From assembly GCA_021323355.1 (NCBI GenBank), contig JAJONK010000054.1:1-10704 (forward strand): DNA of 10,704 nucleotides, written 5' to 3'. The position numbers and the translations under genes are program-made. Source of the DNA: Deltaproteobacteria bacterium (GTDB lineage: Bacteria; Desulfobacterota; Binatia; UBA9968). Shown here one piece after another: positions 1-7,214 of this stretch. Below the pieces are notes generated by a model. That model was not told the origin of the DNA and did not search any database. It was given only the letters and a program-made list of their open reading frames with translations. Each line of letters starts with the position of its first letter. Within the stretch, counting starts at the first letter, position 1.

Positions 1-61
1 GGCTCTGACGGGCGACGTTGGCTAGCTCACACCCTGAACGTCCGCTGCGTGCTCTCCGTAT

Positions 62-913
62 TCAGGGCACCCCCAGGTGCTGGACGAAAAACTCTACAAC
101 GGTCCGACGCGAGTCCTCCGCTACTTCCCGATTGGGAGTCATGCGGACCTTGCCTCCTCTACCGAGCGCAGCCGAGTCGTCATTGAACACTCTAGCTCGC
201 TCTTGAGAGTCCCAACCGTGAGTAGCTTTCGGATAGTATTTGAGCGAAACATGGCTCCGCGCCGCTTCGGGAAGCGAAGCAACGAATTTCTGGCAAGTGT
301 CCGGCTCGTCATAATCGTCCTCACCGCCCGCGAATATTAGGACGGGAGCACCCGTGAGTGTTTTGTACCTCCCATAGCCTGATGCCTTGGGGTCAGACGT
401 TCCCCTTAGGTGGGACCAGCAGACGGGATAGAACGGTGCGTGAGCGGCGAAGCGGACCTGCCCTCCCGTGAACAGCTGAGTAATACTATCCGAGGCTGCA
501 GCGAGAGAGAGCCCACCTCCCCACGAAAAACCCATTACGCCAATGCGCCGTGGCTCGATTTCCGGTCGGCTTGCCAGATACTTTAATGCGCCATACATGT
601 GGGTAAAGTTCTCGCGGGTACCGCCACGGGGCCGATTGCCGCGGGAAAACATGAAGATCTCCAACGTACCAATCCCTGCCGCATTGAGTGCTTTTCTATG
701 AAACTCGCCGCGTCCATCAATGCCGCCGCTCCCATGTAGAACTAGCACAACCGGGAGCTTGCCTCCCACCGTCGCTTCGGGAAGCTCGAGATCTCCCTTC
801 ACCTCTGAAACCGCCGAATACCCCTCGGCCACAGCCCCAGGAAAAGTGACTACATCTGCGGGAGTCTCAGCCGGGACAATCAACAAATAGGCCAAGGCAA
901 GTAGATAACGCAT
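62..913 (-). CDS. Exported dienelactone-hydrolase-family alpha/beta hydrolase
   Basis: This 283-residue protein is a probable alpha/beta hydrolase of the dienelactone hydrolase family, acting on an ester or lactone outside the cytoplasm. It begins with a signal peptide: Arg2, a hydrophobic run (LLALAYLLIV) and a likely cleavage after ETPA. The core shows the LVLHGSGG oxyanion-region strand, the nucleophile elbow GFSWGGG (Ser at about residue 130), an acidic site in GGEDDYDEPDTC (Asp at about 199/200) and the C-terminal ATHGWD His (about 232). Classical dienelactone hydrolases use Cys as nucleophile; here it is Ser, as in many paralogues of unknown substrate. I chose the ATG at 913, which puts Arg directly before the hydrophobic segment; a TTG at 925 would add four residues. 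Neither start has a well-spaced Shine-Dalgarno sequence. The gene is codirectional with the amidohydrolase but separated from it by 286 bases, so co-transcription is uncertain. The fold is confident; the substrate is unknown. Confidence 0.85.
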   Translation of the reverse strand: MRYLLALAYLLIVPAETPADVVTFPGAVAEGYSAVSEVKGDLELPEATVGGKLPVVLVLHGSGGIDGRGEFHRKALNAAGIGTLEIFMFSRGNRPRGGTRENFTHMYGALKYLASRPEIEPRRIGVMGFSWGGGLSLAAASDSITQLFTGGQVRFAAHAPFYPVCWSHLRGTSDPKASGYGRYKTLTGAPVLIFAGGEDDYDEPDTCQKFVASLPEAARSHVSLKYYPKATHGWDSQERARVFNDDSAALGRGGKVRMTPNREVAEDSRRTVVEFFVQHLGVP

Positions 914-1199
914 CCTGATTGACAATCCTCAAGGTTGTGGGGTTGAGGCGTCGGCTCACTGTCGCATAATGCACTCACAGATAAGCTACGATCTCGTGGA
1001 ACCGATAGCCATGCTGCCGGTAGCAACGTGTTCTGATAGTCAGTAACGGGCAACGCAGGGGCTCGGGTAAGGTCTTGAATCTTGATGTTTCTGTTCTAGC
1101 TTTTGTTCCCCAAAAGTCACAGCGAGATACCTCGCTCGTCAGTAACTGACGCTGTAGGGTTCCGATGAGACTTCCATCGATACCCATAAGCATTCTGCT
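914..1199. other. Intergenic spacer with no convincing gene
   Basis: The 286 bases between the exported hydrolase and the amidohydrolase contain one minus-strand reading frame of 72 codons (1193 to 975). It has no recognisable domain, low-complexity composition and no good ribosome binding site, so I do not call it. I see no strong terminator hairpin. The region probably holds the hydrolase promoter, but I could not pick out a convincing one. Confidence 0.5.
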
Positions 1200-2282
1200 T
1201 CACGACAAGCCGTAAAATTTCCGCGGGTTGTCCTCGACTATTTTTCGATGGATCTCGGCGCTGATGCCGCCGCTCTCCTTCAATGTCGAAAGCGCCGATA
1301 GCTCGGTCGAAGAATCGGCATGGCCATAGTCCGTGCCGATCATGAGGGTATTCTCGCCCATGCAGCTTTTGATCAGATAGGGCACGTCGTCGCCGATTTG
1401 ACAGGTTACGAAGATGCCGGAGCGTTCCAAAATATCATCCGGCAACTTGCTATTCCGTGTATCGAGACGGCGGCGCAACTCATAAATTACCCAGGGCACC
1501 CATGACGCCGCGGTCTCGATGAAGCCGAAACGGAGCTTGGGAAAAGTTTTTGGGATACCCGCGTTCATGATGCGAAATAATGCGCCGACATTAAAAATTC
1601 GGTACTGATTGAAAAAGTCCCGGCTACCGTCCGGATTGACCATCATGTCCACGGCGGCCGCGCTGCCATTGGCTTGGTGCAGTCCAATGCAGAAATCGAT
1701 CTTCTGCGCCTGTTCATACAAACGGAAGAAATACGGGTCAGTGATCTGGCGTGTCCCTTCAAGCGGTCGCATGAAAATTCCGCACGCGCCGTTCTCCTTG
1801 GCAAATTTCAATTGATCGAGCGCGTCGGGGATGCTCAGCAGCGGCAGCGTGCACATCCATCGCAAACGCCCTTCGCTTTGCTTCCAGACATCCGCCAACC
1901 AACGATTGTAAGCGCCGCATAAAGCGACGTCGGTATCCGGCCGTTCCGTGCACTGATCAAGGAAGATGCTCGGGTAAAGAACCTGCACGTCAATACCAAG
2001 CTCATCCATGTGCTTTAGCCGCGCCGAGACATCGGCGAGATCACGGGTCGCCATCGTGGTGGTCATATCGCGGCCGATTTCGGCGGATTTTCTTTCCAGA
2101 TCTTCTTTGCTGAACGTGAAGCGAAACAAGCCGCGAATTTTACCGTCAATCACCCAGTGAGCTCTTTGCGTGTCGCCCTCAGGTTTAAACAACATCGGGC
2201 GAAATTTATTTTCCGAAGGAGTGAGGTAATCCCACGTATGGGGACTTTCGACCACATGAGCATCTGCGTCTATCCATCCCAT
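1200..2282 (-). CDS. Amidohydrolase family 2 metal-dependent hydrolase/decarboxylase
   Basis: This 360-residue cytoplasmic protein belongs to the amidohydrolase-2 (ACMSD-like) family of TIM-barrel metal enzymes, which hydrolyse C-N or C-O bonds or decarboxylate aromatic and related acids. The N-terminal metal motif is DADAHVVE (Asp7, His9). The typical HMDELGIDVQVLYPS strand follows at about 91-105, then the barrel His in IGLHQANG (His202), FGFIETAASWVPW at about 253-264, and the C-terminal metal aspartate in GTDYGHAD (Asp318, with His321). It ends in KFYGLS, close to the usual RFYGL ending, so the gene looks complete and of normal length. The ATG at 2282 has a GAGG-type ribosome binding site about seven bases upstream. 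It lies 74 bases downstream of the SDR gene on the same strand and is probably co-transcribed with it. Related proteins in environmental genomes often sit beside SsuA/NMT1-like binding proteins. The substrate cannot be assigned; a decarboxylase role is possible but unproven. Confidence 0.9.
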   Translation of the reverse strand: MGWIDADAHVVESPHTWDYLTPSENKFRPMLFKPEGDTQRAHWVIDGKIRGLFRFTFSKEDLERKSAEIGRDMTTTMATRDLADVSARLKHMDELGIDVQVLYPSIFLDQCTERPDTDVALCGAYNRWLADVWKQSEGRLRWMCTLPLLSIPDALDQLKFAKENGACGIFMRPLEGTRQITDPYFFRLYEQAQKIDFCIGLHQANGSAAAVDMMVNPDGSRDFFNQYRIFNVGALFRIMNAGIPKTFPKLRFGFIETAASWVPWVIYELRRRLDTRNSKLPDDILERSGIFVTCQIGDDVPYLIKSCMGENTLMIGTDYGHADSSTELSALSTLKESGGISAEIHRKIVEDNPRKFYGLS

Positions 2283-2356
2283 GACAGGCCCTCTATCGTT
2301 CCATTTTAGATTTGCGATTTTGGATTCCTAATTGTCGGCCAATATCTTCCGCCTTC

Positions 2357-3121
2357 TCAGTGCAGTACAGCGCCGCCGTTAACCAAAATAGTCTGACCGG
2401 TAACGAAGGTGCTCAAATCCGACAGTAAATAAAGAGCGGTACCAACCAGGTCTTCCGGCTGCTCGATTCGTTTGAGAATCCTCGTCGATGCCGAGCGCTG
2501 GTAATTCTTCAGCGCCTCGTCGCTGGCTCTTTCCTCGCTCATGGTGGCGCCGGGCGCCAGAGTATTGACGCGAATATTGTCAGCGCCGAGCTCGCGCGCC
2601 AGCACCCGGCTGAAACCAACCACCGCCGCTTTCGAGGTGACATAATGCATCATCGTAAGTCCGCCGTTGAACGCCATGTTCGAGGAAATATTGACGATGC
2701 TTCCCTGCTTTCGCTGCTGCATCGCTGGCACCACTGCGCGGCTGGTTAACCATAACCCCTTGACATTGACGGCCATGACCCGGTCCCATTCGTATTCGTC
2801 GATGTCTTGCCAGCCGCCTTTGGTTACTGGCACACTCATGAAAATCGCGGCATTGTTGATCAGGCCGTCGATCTTACCGAATTTGTCCAGCGCTATTTTT
2901 GCCATCTCCAGGCAGCTTGCCGAATTTGCCACATCGACCTGCACGCTTAGTGCCTTCCCGCCGCTATCCGCAATTGCCTTTGCAACGCCTTCGGCGGCAG
3001 CACCATTGATATCAGCTACGACAACTGCCCCGCCTTCTTTAGCGATGCCCTGACAGTAAGCCCGGCCGATGCCATTCCCTCCGCCCGTGACCACAACAAC
3101 CTTTTCGTCCATTAAACCCAT
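2357..3121 (-). CDS. SDR family NAD(P)-dependent oxidoreductase
   Basis: This 254-residue classical short-chain dehydrogenase/reductase carries out reversible alcohol/ketone oxidation-reduction with a nicotinamide cofactor in the cytoplasm. All family landmarks are present: the nucleotide-binding TGGGNGIG at 12-19; an acidic residue ending strand 2 (VVADIN, Asp37), which favours NAD over NADP; DVAN at 63-66; NNAA at 89-92; the catalytic tetrad Asn119 (VNVKG), Ser146/147 (NISS) and Tyr160-x3-Lys164 (HYVTSKAA); and the C-terminal TGQTILVNGG. Length is normal for the family. The ATG at 3121 is preceded by AGAGGT with a seven-base spacer, a good start. It is first in a two-gene minus-strand unit with the amidohydrolase and diverges from the binding-protein operon starting at 3394, so both may be controlled from the shared intergenic region. 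The best general description is a 3-oxoacyl-reductase-like or cyclic-alcohol dehydrogenase; the specific substrate is unknown. Confidence 0.93.
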   Translation of the reverse strand: MGLMDEKVVVVTGGGNGIGRAYCQGIAKEGGAVVVADINGAAAEGVAKAIADSGGKALSVQVDVANSASCLEMAKIALDKFGKIDGLINNAAIFMSVPVTKGGWQDIDEYEWDRVMAVNVKGLWLTSRAVVPAMQQRKQGSIVNISSNMAFNGGLTMMHYVTSKAAVVGFSRVLARELGADNIRVNTLAPGATMSEERASDEALKNYQRSASTRILKRIEQPEDLVGTALYLLSDLSTFVTGQTILVNGGAVLH

Positions 3122-3166
3122 ATTCTTGACCTCTGGTGATCCAGAACTCTCGCTATCATCGCCTCA

Positions 3167-3179
3167 TGACAACTGTCAA
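3167..3179 (-). promoter_or_regulatory. Candidate operator (TGACA-AC-TGTCA) overlapping a TTGACA box upstream of the SDR
   Basis: Bases 3167-3178 form an inverted repeat with five-base arms, TGACA and TGTCA, around a two-base centre. Read on the minus strand, bases 3179-3174 give a perfect TTGACA, a consensus -35 hexamer, about 53 bases before the SDR start codon. The matching -10 is poor (GATAGC at a 16-base spacing), so promoter use is uncertain. A dyad overlapping a -35 box is a layout expected for a repressor site, but five-base arms can arise by chance. Confidence 0.3.
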
Positions 3180-3255
3180 CAACGCTGGCACAAGGATCAC
3201 CTGGAATGAAGATCCTCGTCTGTCGCGAGCCGTAAGCGTAAACTAAACAGCCATA

Positions 3256-3283
3256 TAGACAGCAAAAGCGGATTTGCGATAAT
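3256..3283 (+). promoter_or_regulatory. Candidate sigma70-type promoter for the 3394-6981 operon
   Basis: TAGACA (3256-3261) matches five of six bases of the -35 consensus and GATAAT (3278-3283) five of six of the -10 consensus, separated by 16 bases. The pair lies about 110 bases upstream of the binding-protein start codon, in the right orientation. It is the best sigma70-like match I found in the divergent region, judged by eye only, and the host's sigma factor preference is not known. Confidence 0.4.
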
Positions 3284-3380
3284 CACGCCAGGAAAACACG
3301 GTCGTTAGCGAATGACTGCCGGAAACATCACTATGTAGCCGTGTTATGTGGTATGAACAGAGAGAAAACAACGGACCAGG

Positions 3381-3386
3381 AGGAGG
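3381..3386 (+). promoter_or_regulatory. Strong ribosome binding site AGGAGG fixing the start at 3394
   Basis: A perfect AGGAGG sits seven bases before the ATG at 3394. It decides between this start and the upstream in-frame ATG at 3346, which would place a charged, non-signal-like 16-residue extension before the signal peptide. Confidence 0.85.
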
Positions 3387-3393
3387 TTCCCCG

Positions 3394-4389
3394 ATGAACA
3401 GCCGTTTAATTTATCTCCTATCATTCGGTTTGATTAGTTTTGTTCTCGCCATGCCGCAACATCTTCAGGCAAAAAGCTACATCGCCTACATCTCCGACTC
3501 GACGAATTCTTCTGTAATTTACTGGATCGCCAAAGAGGCGGGTATCTTGAAAAAACATGGGCTTGATCTCGACCTGATTTTTATCAACGGCAGCGTCCGC
3601 GGTATCCAAAGTTTGATCGCCGGCGATTTAAGTTATAGCGGCGCAGTCGGCACCGCAGTGATCAACGCCAAACTGGCGGGAGCAGATATCGCAATTATCC
3701 AGAGCCAGATGAATACGTTGCCTTACTTCATCATCGGCAATGCCAACATCAAGTCGCCTGAAGGTTTAAAAGGGCGATCGGCGGCAGTGCACATTCCCGG
3801 AACCTCGGCGGATTTCGCCATGCGACTTGCCCTGTCTAAGGTCGGGATCCCCTACTCGGATATCAAAGCCGTTACGGTTGGCGGCGCGCCGGCCCGGCTG
3901 GCTGCGGTCACGAACGGCCAGATGGATTTCACGGTCGTCACCGATGGCGAACGGATTCAGGGAGAAAAGATGGGGCTGAAAGTCATCATCGACATGGCGA
4001 AGCTAAACGTGCCTTTTCAGTTTAACTGCAGCGTGACCACCCGTACAAAGATTCGCGACAATCCCGACGAAGTGCGGCGAGTCGTCTGGTCGATGGCGGA
4101 ATCGATCCATTTTTTTAAGACCCGTAAAGAAGAGTCGATCAAGATCATGCAGAAGTACACACGCGGCTTACCTCGTCATGTCTTGGAAGGAGCCCATGCG
4201 GCTAATTCCGAGCTGCTCGTCGAAGATACCTATCCGACGATCGATGGACTCAAAAATACCTTGGAGGTTCAGGCCGCGAGCGATGCGCGCGCCGCCAAAT
4301 TCAAGGCTGAAGATATGGTCGAGCTGCGTTTCGTTGACGAAATGAGAAAGAGCGGCTTTGTCGATAAGCTATACGGCCGAAAAAAGTAA
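3394..4389 (+). CDS. ABC transporter substrate-binding protein (NMT1/SsuA/TauA-like)
   Basis: This 331-residue periplasmic binding protein should capture a small organic ligand for an ABC importer. It has a signal peptide (Arg4, hydrophobic LIYLLSFGLISFVLA, cleavage probably after LQA at residue 26) and no lipobox. The mature protein opens with YIAYISDS and continues with family hallmarks: IAKEAGILKKHGLDLDL, SLIAGDLSYSGAVGTAV, the SPEGLKGRSAAVH hinge region, PGTSADFAMRLAL and an LAAVTNGQMDFTV segment. Length is normal for the NMT1/THI5-like group (about 320-350 residues). The start is set by AGGAGG at 3381-3386. It is the first gene of a plus-strand operon, with the methyltransferase starting 18 bases after its stop. 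No permease or ATPase follows on this strand, so it is an orphan binding protein in this window and must borrow a transporter or act otherwise. It is clearly homologous to the protein at 7354-8403 (shared KKHGL, LIAGEL/LIAGDL, LKGKS/LKGRS). Ligand class is not predictable; sulfonates, pyrimidine precursors and aromatic acids are known for relatives. Confidence 0.92.
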   Translation: MNSRLIYLLSFGLISFVLAMPQHLQAKSYIAYISDSTNSSVIYWIAKEAGILKKHGLDLDLIFINGSVRGIQSLIAGDLSYSGAVGTAVINAKLAGADIAIIQSQMNTLPYFIIGNANIKSPEGLKGRSAAVHIPGTSADFAMRLALSKVGIPYSDIKAVTVGGAPARLAAVTNGQMDFTVVTDGERIQGEKMGLKVIIDMAKLNVPFQFNCSVTTRTKIRDNPDEVRRVVWSMAESIHFFKTRKEESIKIMQKYTRGLPRHVLEGAHAANSELLVEDTYPTIDGLKNTLEVQAASDARAAKFKAEDMVELRFVDEMRKSGFVDKLYGRKK

Positions 4390-4407
4390 CTTAGGTTAGG
4401 TCACAGG

Positions 4408-5271
4408 ATGATCTTTCCTCAGGTCTCGGCCACGGACGTTGCAGCGGTCGCCGCGCACTATGACGATCTCGATCTCTTCTATCGCACCATCTGGGGCACC
4501 CATGTTCATCATGGCTATTGGCGAACTGGAAAAGAAAGCACTGAAGAAGCGGTCGAGAATCTGACCCATCTCGTCGCCGACCGCGCCGGCATTAAATCCG
4601 GGACTTGTGTTTGCGATATCGGCTGTGGCTATGGCGGATCGGCGAAAATTTTCGCCGAGGATTACGGCGCCCGTGTCATCGGAATTACTGTTTCAAAAAA
4701 ACAATACGAGCTCGCCCAACTATTCCATGCCGGTTTAGCCGATGTCGATTTCATGAATTGTGACGGGCTTGCTAACGGCTTGCCAGCCGGGGCCTTTGAC
4801 GCAGTGGTTTCTGTGGAAAGTTCTGAGCACATGCAGGATAAAGCGGCATTTTTCGCCGAAGTCAGCCGCTTATTGCGTCCGGGCGGGCGATTTGTCGTAG
4901 TAGCCTGGTTAGCACGAGAGCAACCTGGCGCGGCCGAGACGAAGTATTTGCTGGAGCCCATCTGCGCCGAAGGACGGCTCGCGAGCATGGCTTCGGCCCG
5001 GGAATATGAGCACATGCTTGTCGCTGCCGGTTTCCAAGATCTTGGCTTTGAAGACTTAACTCGCAAAGTGAAAAAAACCTGGCGCATCTGCGCGCTACGT
5101 TGCTTGACGAGAATCAGCAGTCATCAATTTTTGCGGCAACGCTTTTTCGATTCGACGTTTCCCAACCGAGTGTTCGCAAAAACCGTATTGCGCATCTGGC
5201 TGGCCTATACCGTTGGCAGTATGCGTTATGGGCTTTTCTCCGGACGTAAACCCTGGGTCGATAAGTTATAA
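4408..5271 (+). CDS. SAM-dependent class I methyltransferase (tocopherol methyltransferase-like)
   Basis: This 287-residue cytoplasmic methyltransferase uses S-adenosylmethionine. The N-terminal segment (HYDDLDLFYRTIWGTHVHHG, about 17-36) matches the arrangement seen in gamma-tocopherol, geranyl-diphosphate and mycolic-acid-type small-molecule methyltransferases. Motif I is VCDIGCGYGGSA (about 68-79). The post-I region is VIGITVSKKQYELA (about 90-103). NCDGLANGLP and FDAVVSVESSEHM follow as the acidic motif-II region, then the post-motif RLLRPGGRFVVVAWLA. A small-molecule substrate is therefore more likely than nucleic acid or protein. The ATG at 4408 is 18 bases after the binding-protein stop; the ribosome binding site is weak (only short AGG runs). 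A methyltransferase within an uptake/catabolic operon could make or cap an intermediate (C- or O-methylation), but this is inference. A cyclopropane-synthase-like activity is a less likely alternative. Confidence 0.88.
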   Translation: MIFPQVSATDVAAVAAHYDDLDLFYRTIWGTHVHHGYWRTGKESTEEAVENLTHLVADRAGIKSGTCVCDIGCGYGGSAKIFAEDYGARVIGITVSKKQYELAQLFHAGLADVDFMNCDGLANGLPAGAFDAVVSVESSEHMQDKAAFFAEVSRLLRPGGRFVVVAWLAREQPGAAETKYLLEPICAEGRLASMASAREYEHMLVAAGFQDLGFEDLTRKVKKTWRICALRCLTRISSHQFLRQRFFDSTFPNRVFAKTVLRIWLAYTVGSMRYGLFSGRKPWVDKL

Positions 5272-5341
5272 CTTGCGTGATCGCCAGCAAAGCGAAGCTA
5301 ACCGTCAATCAAACGAACCATTGAATTTTTAAAGGAACTTT

Positions 5342-5884
5342 ATGGCGCGGGTACGCTTAATCGATGAAAACGATGCAGTAGAGCATTCCGACTTGATCCG
5401 TAAAATCAAGGGAGCGCGCGGCGGCCGGCTCATCAACATCTATCGTCTGATGATGCATAGTCCATCGCTGGCCAGCGCCTGGTTCGATCTAAATCAGGCG
5501 GTACGCTATGGCACGGAGATCGACGGACAAAGCCGCGAAATCGCGGTAATCCGGGTCGCCGTTCTGAACGATGTCGAATATGTGCTGCGTGCCCACGGGC
5601 CGGCTTATGCATTGAAGGAAGGGCTCACACCGCCGCAGGTGGAGGCCTTGGCTGATTGGCAGAAATCGGATCTATTCAGTGGCAAACAACGCGCCCTGCT
5701 CGCTTATACGGATGCGATCACCCGTGAAATCGATGTACCTGACGCAGTGTTCGATGAGATAAGGACTCATTTCACAGAACGCCAGATGGTCGAGCTGACG
5801 TTGCTGATCAGCGCATACAACATGCTGACGCGATTTCTTAAAGCACTGAAGGTCGATCCGGAACCTGCTACCGCAACAAGCTAA
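5342..5884 (+). CDS. Carboxymuconolactone decarboxylase (CMD)-family protein, cysteine-free
   Basis: This 180-residue protein has the AhpD-like all-helical CMD fold. The signature helix is REIAVIRVAVLNDVEYVLRAHGPAYALKEGLTPPQVEAL (about 65-103), with Glu66, Glu79-Tyr80 and His85 in their conserved places. The second half (LLAYTDAITREIDVPDAVFDEIRTHFTERQMVELTLLISAYNMLTRFL) is the usual C-terminal helix pair. It has no cysteine at all, so it cannot use the CxxC peroxidase chemistry of AhpD; this places it with the decarboxylase/hydrolase-like CMD proteins common beside catabolic genes. Known relatives act on lactones of the protocatechuate pathway, but many are uncharacterised. AAAGGA (5331-5336) lies just before the ATG, a good start. 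It ends five bases before the next ATG, so it is almost certainly translationally linked to the dehydrogenase-like gene. The family call is confident, the reaction is not. Confidence 0.88.
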   Translation: MARVRLIDENDAVEHSDLIRKIKGARGGRLINIYRLMMHSPSLASAWFDLNQAVRYGTEIDGQSREIAVIRVAVLNDVEYVLRAHGPAYALKEGLTPPQVEALADWQKSDLFSGKQRALLAYTDAITREIDVPDAVFDEIRTHFTERQMVELTLLISAYNMLTRFLKALKVDPEPATATS

Positions 5885-5889
5885 GCTCG

Positions 5890-6981
5890 ATGGCGTCTGT
5901 TCGTCCGATTATGGTTGTCGAAGATGATCGTTTTCTCCGGCTGGTTCAGATCATCCTCGATCCCGCGACCTCCACCGAACGGCTCTCGGCTTTCACTCAC
6001 TTCATGGCGCACGACGAACCGGATTTTAAAGGTTGGTGTCAACGCCTGCGGGCACGGTTTGGCAAACTTTATCCGGCCGAGGTTCGCCTGGTGGCGGATC
6101 AGGGCGATCTCCATTCAAGTCTTTTAGGCGCCCATGTCGCAATCGTCGAGAGTTTTCCAATGGGGGAGAAAGAAATTCTGGCTGGGGGTGGCTCGGTTCA
6201 AATCGTTCAAAAGTACGGCACGATTGCAACTCGCATCGACGTGGCTGCCTGCCAACGATTGGGCGTACGCTTGCTTACAATCAGACGCCGGGCAAATATC
6301 GCCACCGCGGAACACGCCTTTGCTTTGATTCTCGCCCTCGCTCGCAGGATAACCGACACGGCCAACCTGATCAGCGTCACCCAGTTGCGCAGCGCCGGTT
6401 ATTCACCGACGCACTTCGATAGAAGCCAAACTCCCAATGGAAATTGGGCGCGCATCAATCGCTTGCGAACTCTCTACCAGCAACAGTTGGGAGTGATGGG
6501 TTTTGGCGAGATCGGTAGAGAAGTCGCGCAGCGAGCCGCCGCTTTCGGCATGCGCGTTGTTTACTGGCAGCGCCACCGGTTAGATAGAGATGAGGAGGAT
6601 CGATATCAGGTCAGCTATTGCAGCCTGGACGAGCTGCTTGCGACTTCAGATTGCATCAGTCTGCATCTGCCCGGTGGAGAAGGAACACGAGGCATCATCG
6701 GCCGGCGCGAGCTAGGTATGATCAAGCCCGGAGCTTTACTGATCAACGTTTCGCAACCTCAGCTGATCGATCGTGCGGCATTGATCCAAGCGCTCGCCGC
6801 AGGTCGTCTAAGTGGTTTCGGCTTGGATACTTTTTACGATGAGCCCGGCCAAGCGCACGATCCGCTTCTCGGCTTCCGCAATGTGCTCATCACCCCGCAT
6901 CTCGCCGGCTCGCCGCGGTTCAACGCTCTCCGGGATTTTGAAGAGATGCTCATTAATATTGATCAGGTGCTGAGGCTATAG
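5890..6981 (+). CDS. D-isomer-specific 2-hydroxyacid dehydrogenase-like protein lacking the catalytic Arg
   Basis: This 363-residue cytoplasmic protein has the architecture of NAD-dependent D-2-hydroxyacid dehydrogenases. An N-terminal catalytic-domain half includes IVQKYGTIATRIDVAA (about 105-120) and ATAEHAFALILALARRI (138-154). The Rossmann domain carries LGVMGFGEIGREVA (GxGxxG at 204-209), then DCISLHLPGGEGTRGIIG (254-271), LINVSQPQLIDRAAL (284-298), GLDTFYDEP (311-319) and NVLITPHLAG (331-340). In characterised enzymes the catalytic triad is Arg in the NxxRG motif, Glu and His. Here Glu318 and His337 are present, but the Arg position is Gln289 and the following Gly is Pro. The carboxylate-binding Arg is thus missing, and normal 2-oxoacid reduction is doubtful. 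The N-terminal 60 or so residues (VVEDDRFLRLVQIILDP) are an extension seen in some environmental homologues. No clear ribosome binding site precedes 5890; coupling to the gene ending at 5884 is likely. Met8 (5911) is an alternative start. Confidence 0.88.
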   Translation: MASVRPIMVVEDDRFLRLVQIILDPATSTERLSAFTHFMAHDEPDFKGWCQRLRARFGKLYPAEVRLVADQGDLHSSLLGAHVAIVESFPMGEKEILAGGGSVQIVQKYGTIATRIDVAACQRLGVRLLTIRRRANIATAEHAFALILALARRITDTANLISVTQLRSAGYSPTHFDRSQTPNGNWARINRLRTLYQQQLGVMGFGEIGREVAQRAAAFGMRVVYWQRHRLDRDEEDRYQVSYCSLDELLATSDCISLHLPGGEGTRGIIGRRELGMIKPGALLINVSQPQLIDRAALIQALAAGRLSGFGLDTFYDEPGQAHDPLLGFRNVLITPHLAGSPRFNALRDFEEMLINIDQVLRL

Positions 6982-7090
6982 GATAGGGCACCAGCCATCG
7001 TGCTGAGCCGATTTTGGGCAAAGACGCGCTGTGATAAGAGATACTGCGGAGCCGGATTATTCGAGCGATACTAAGCAATTGAATGAGTTG

Positions 7091-7126
7091 ACTTGATGGC
7101 ATTTGTTTACTTGATGGCATTTGTTT
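7091..7126. repeat. Perfect 18-bp tandem duplication
   Basis: The unit ACTTGATGGCATTTGTTT occurs twice back to back (7091-7108 and 7109-7126) without a mismatch. It lies in non-coding DNA about 230-260 bases upstream of the second binding protein. It may be a recent slippage duplication or two copies of a protein-binding site; sequence alone cannot tell. Confidence 0.95.
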
Positions 7127-7214
7127 AATAGTTGCAACGTTTTTGCTGGCTATGCCGCAAGGTTGGTTCTATCTGAAATAAGATTGTTCACGGTGCGCAG
7201 CGCTAAACATATGA

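Noticed and set aside
1098..1110. AGCTTTTGTTCCC, a 13-base match to a cloning-vector polylinker/T3 primer region
   Set aside because: The match stops at 13 bases on both sides and no other vector sequence is visible, so coincidence is more likely than contamination.
975..1193. A 72-codon minus-strand frame between the exported hydrolase and the amidohydrolase
   Set aside because: No recognisable domain, no convincing ribosome binding site and protein-unlike composition; best treated as chance.
2667..3053. 128-codon plus-strand frame antisense to the SDR gene
   Set aside because: Shadow of a strongly conserved gene on the other strand; no domain of its own.
5908..5960. The dehydrogenase-like protein starts IMVVEDDRFLRLV, like a response-regulator receiver domain
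   Set aside because: No receiver phosphorylation Asp, Thr or Lys motifs follow, and the sequence runs into a normal 2-hydroxyacid dehydrogenase catalytic domain; the resemblance is only local.
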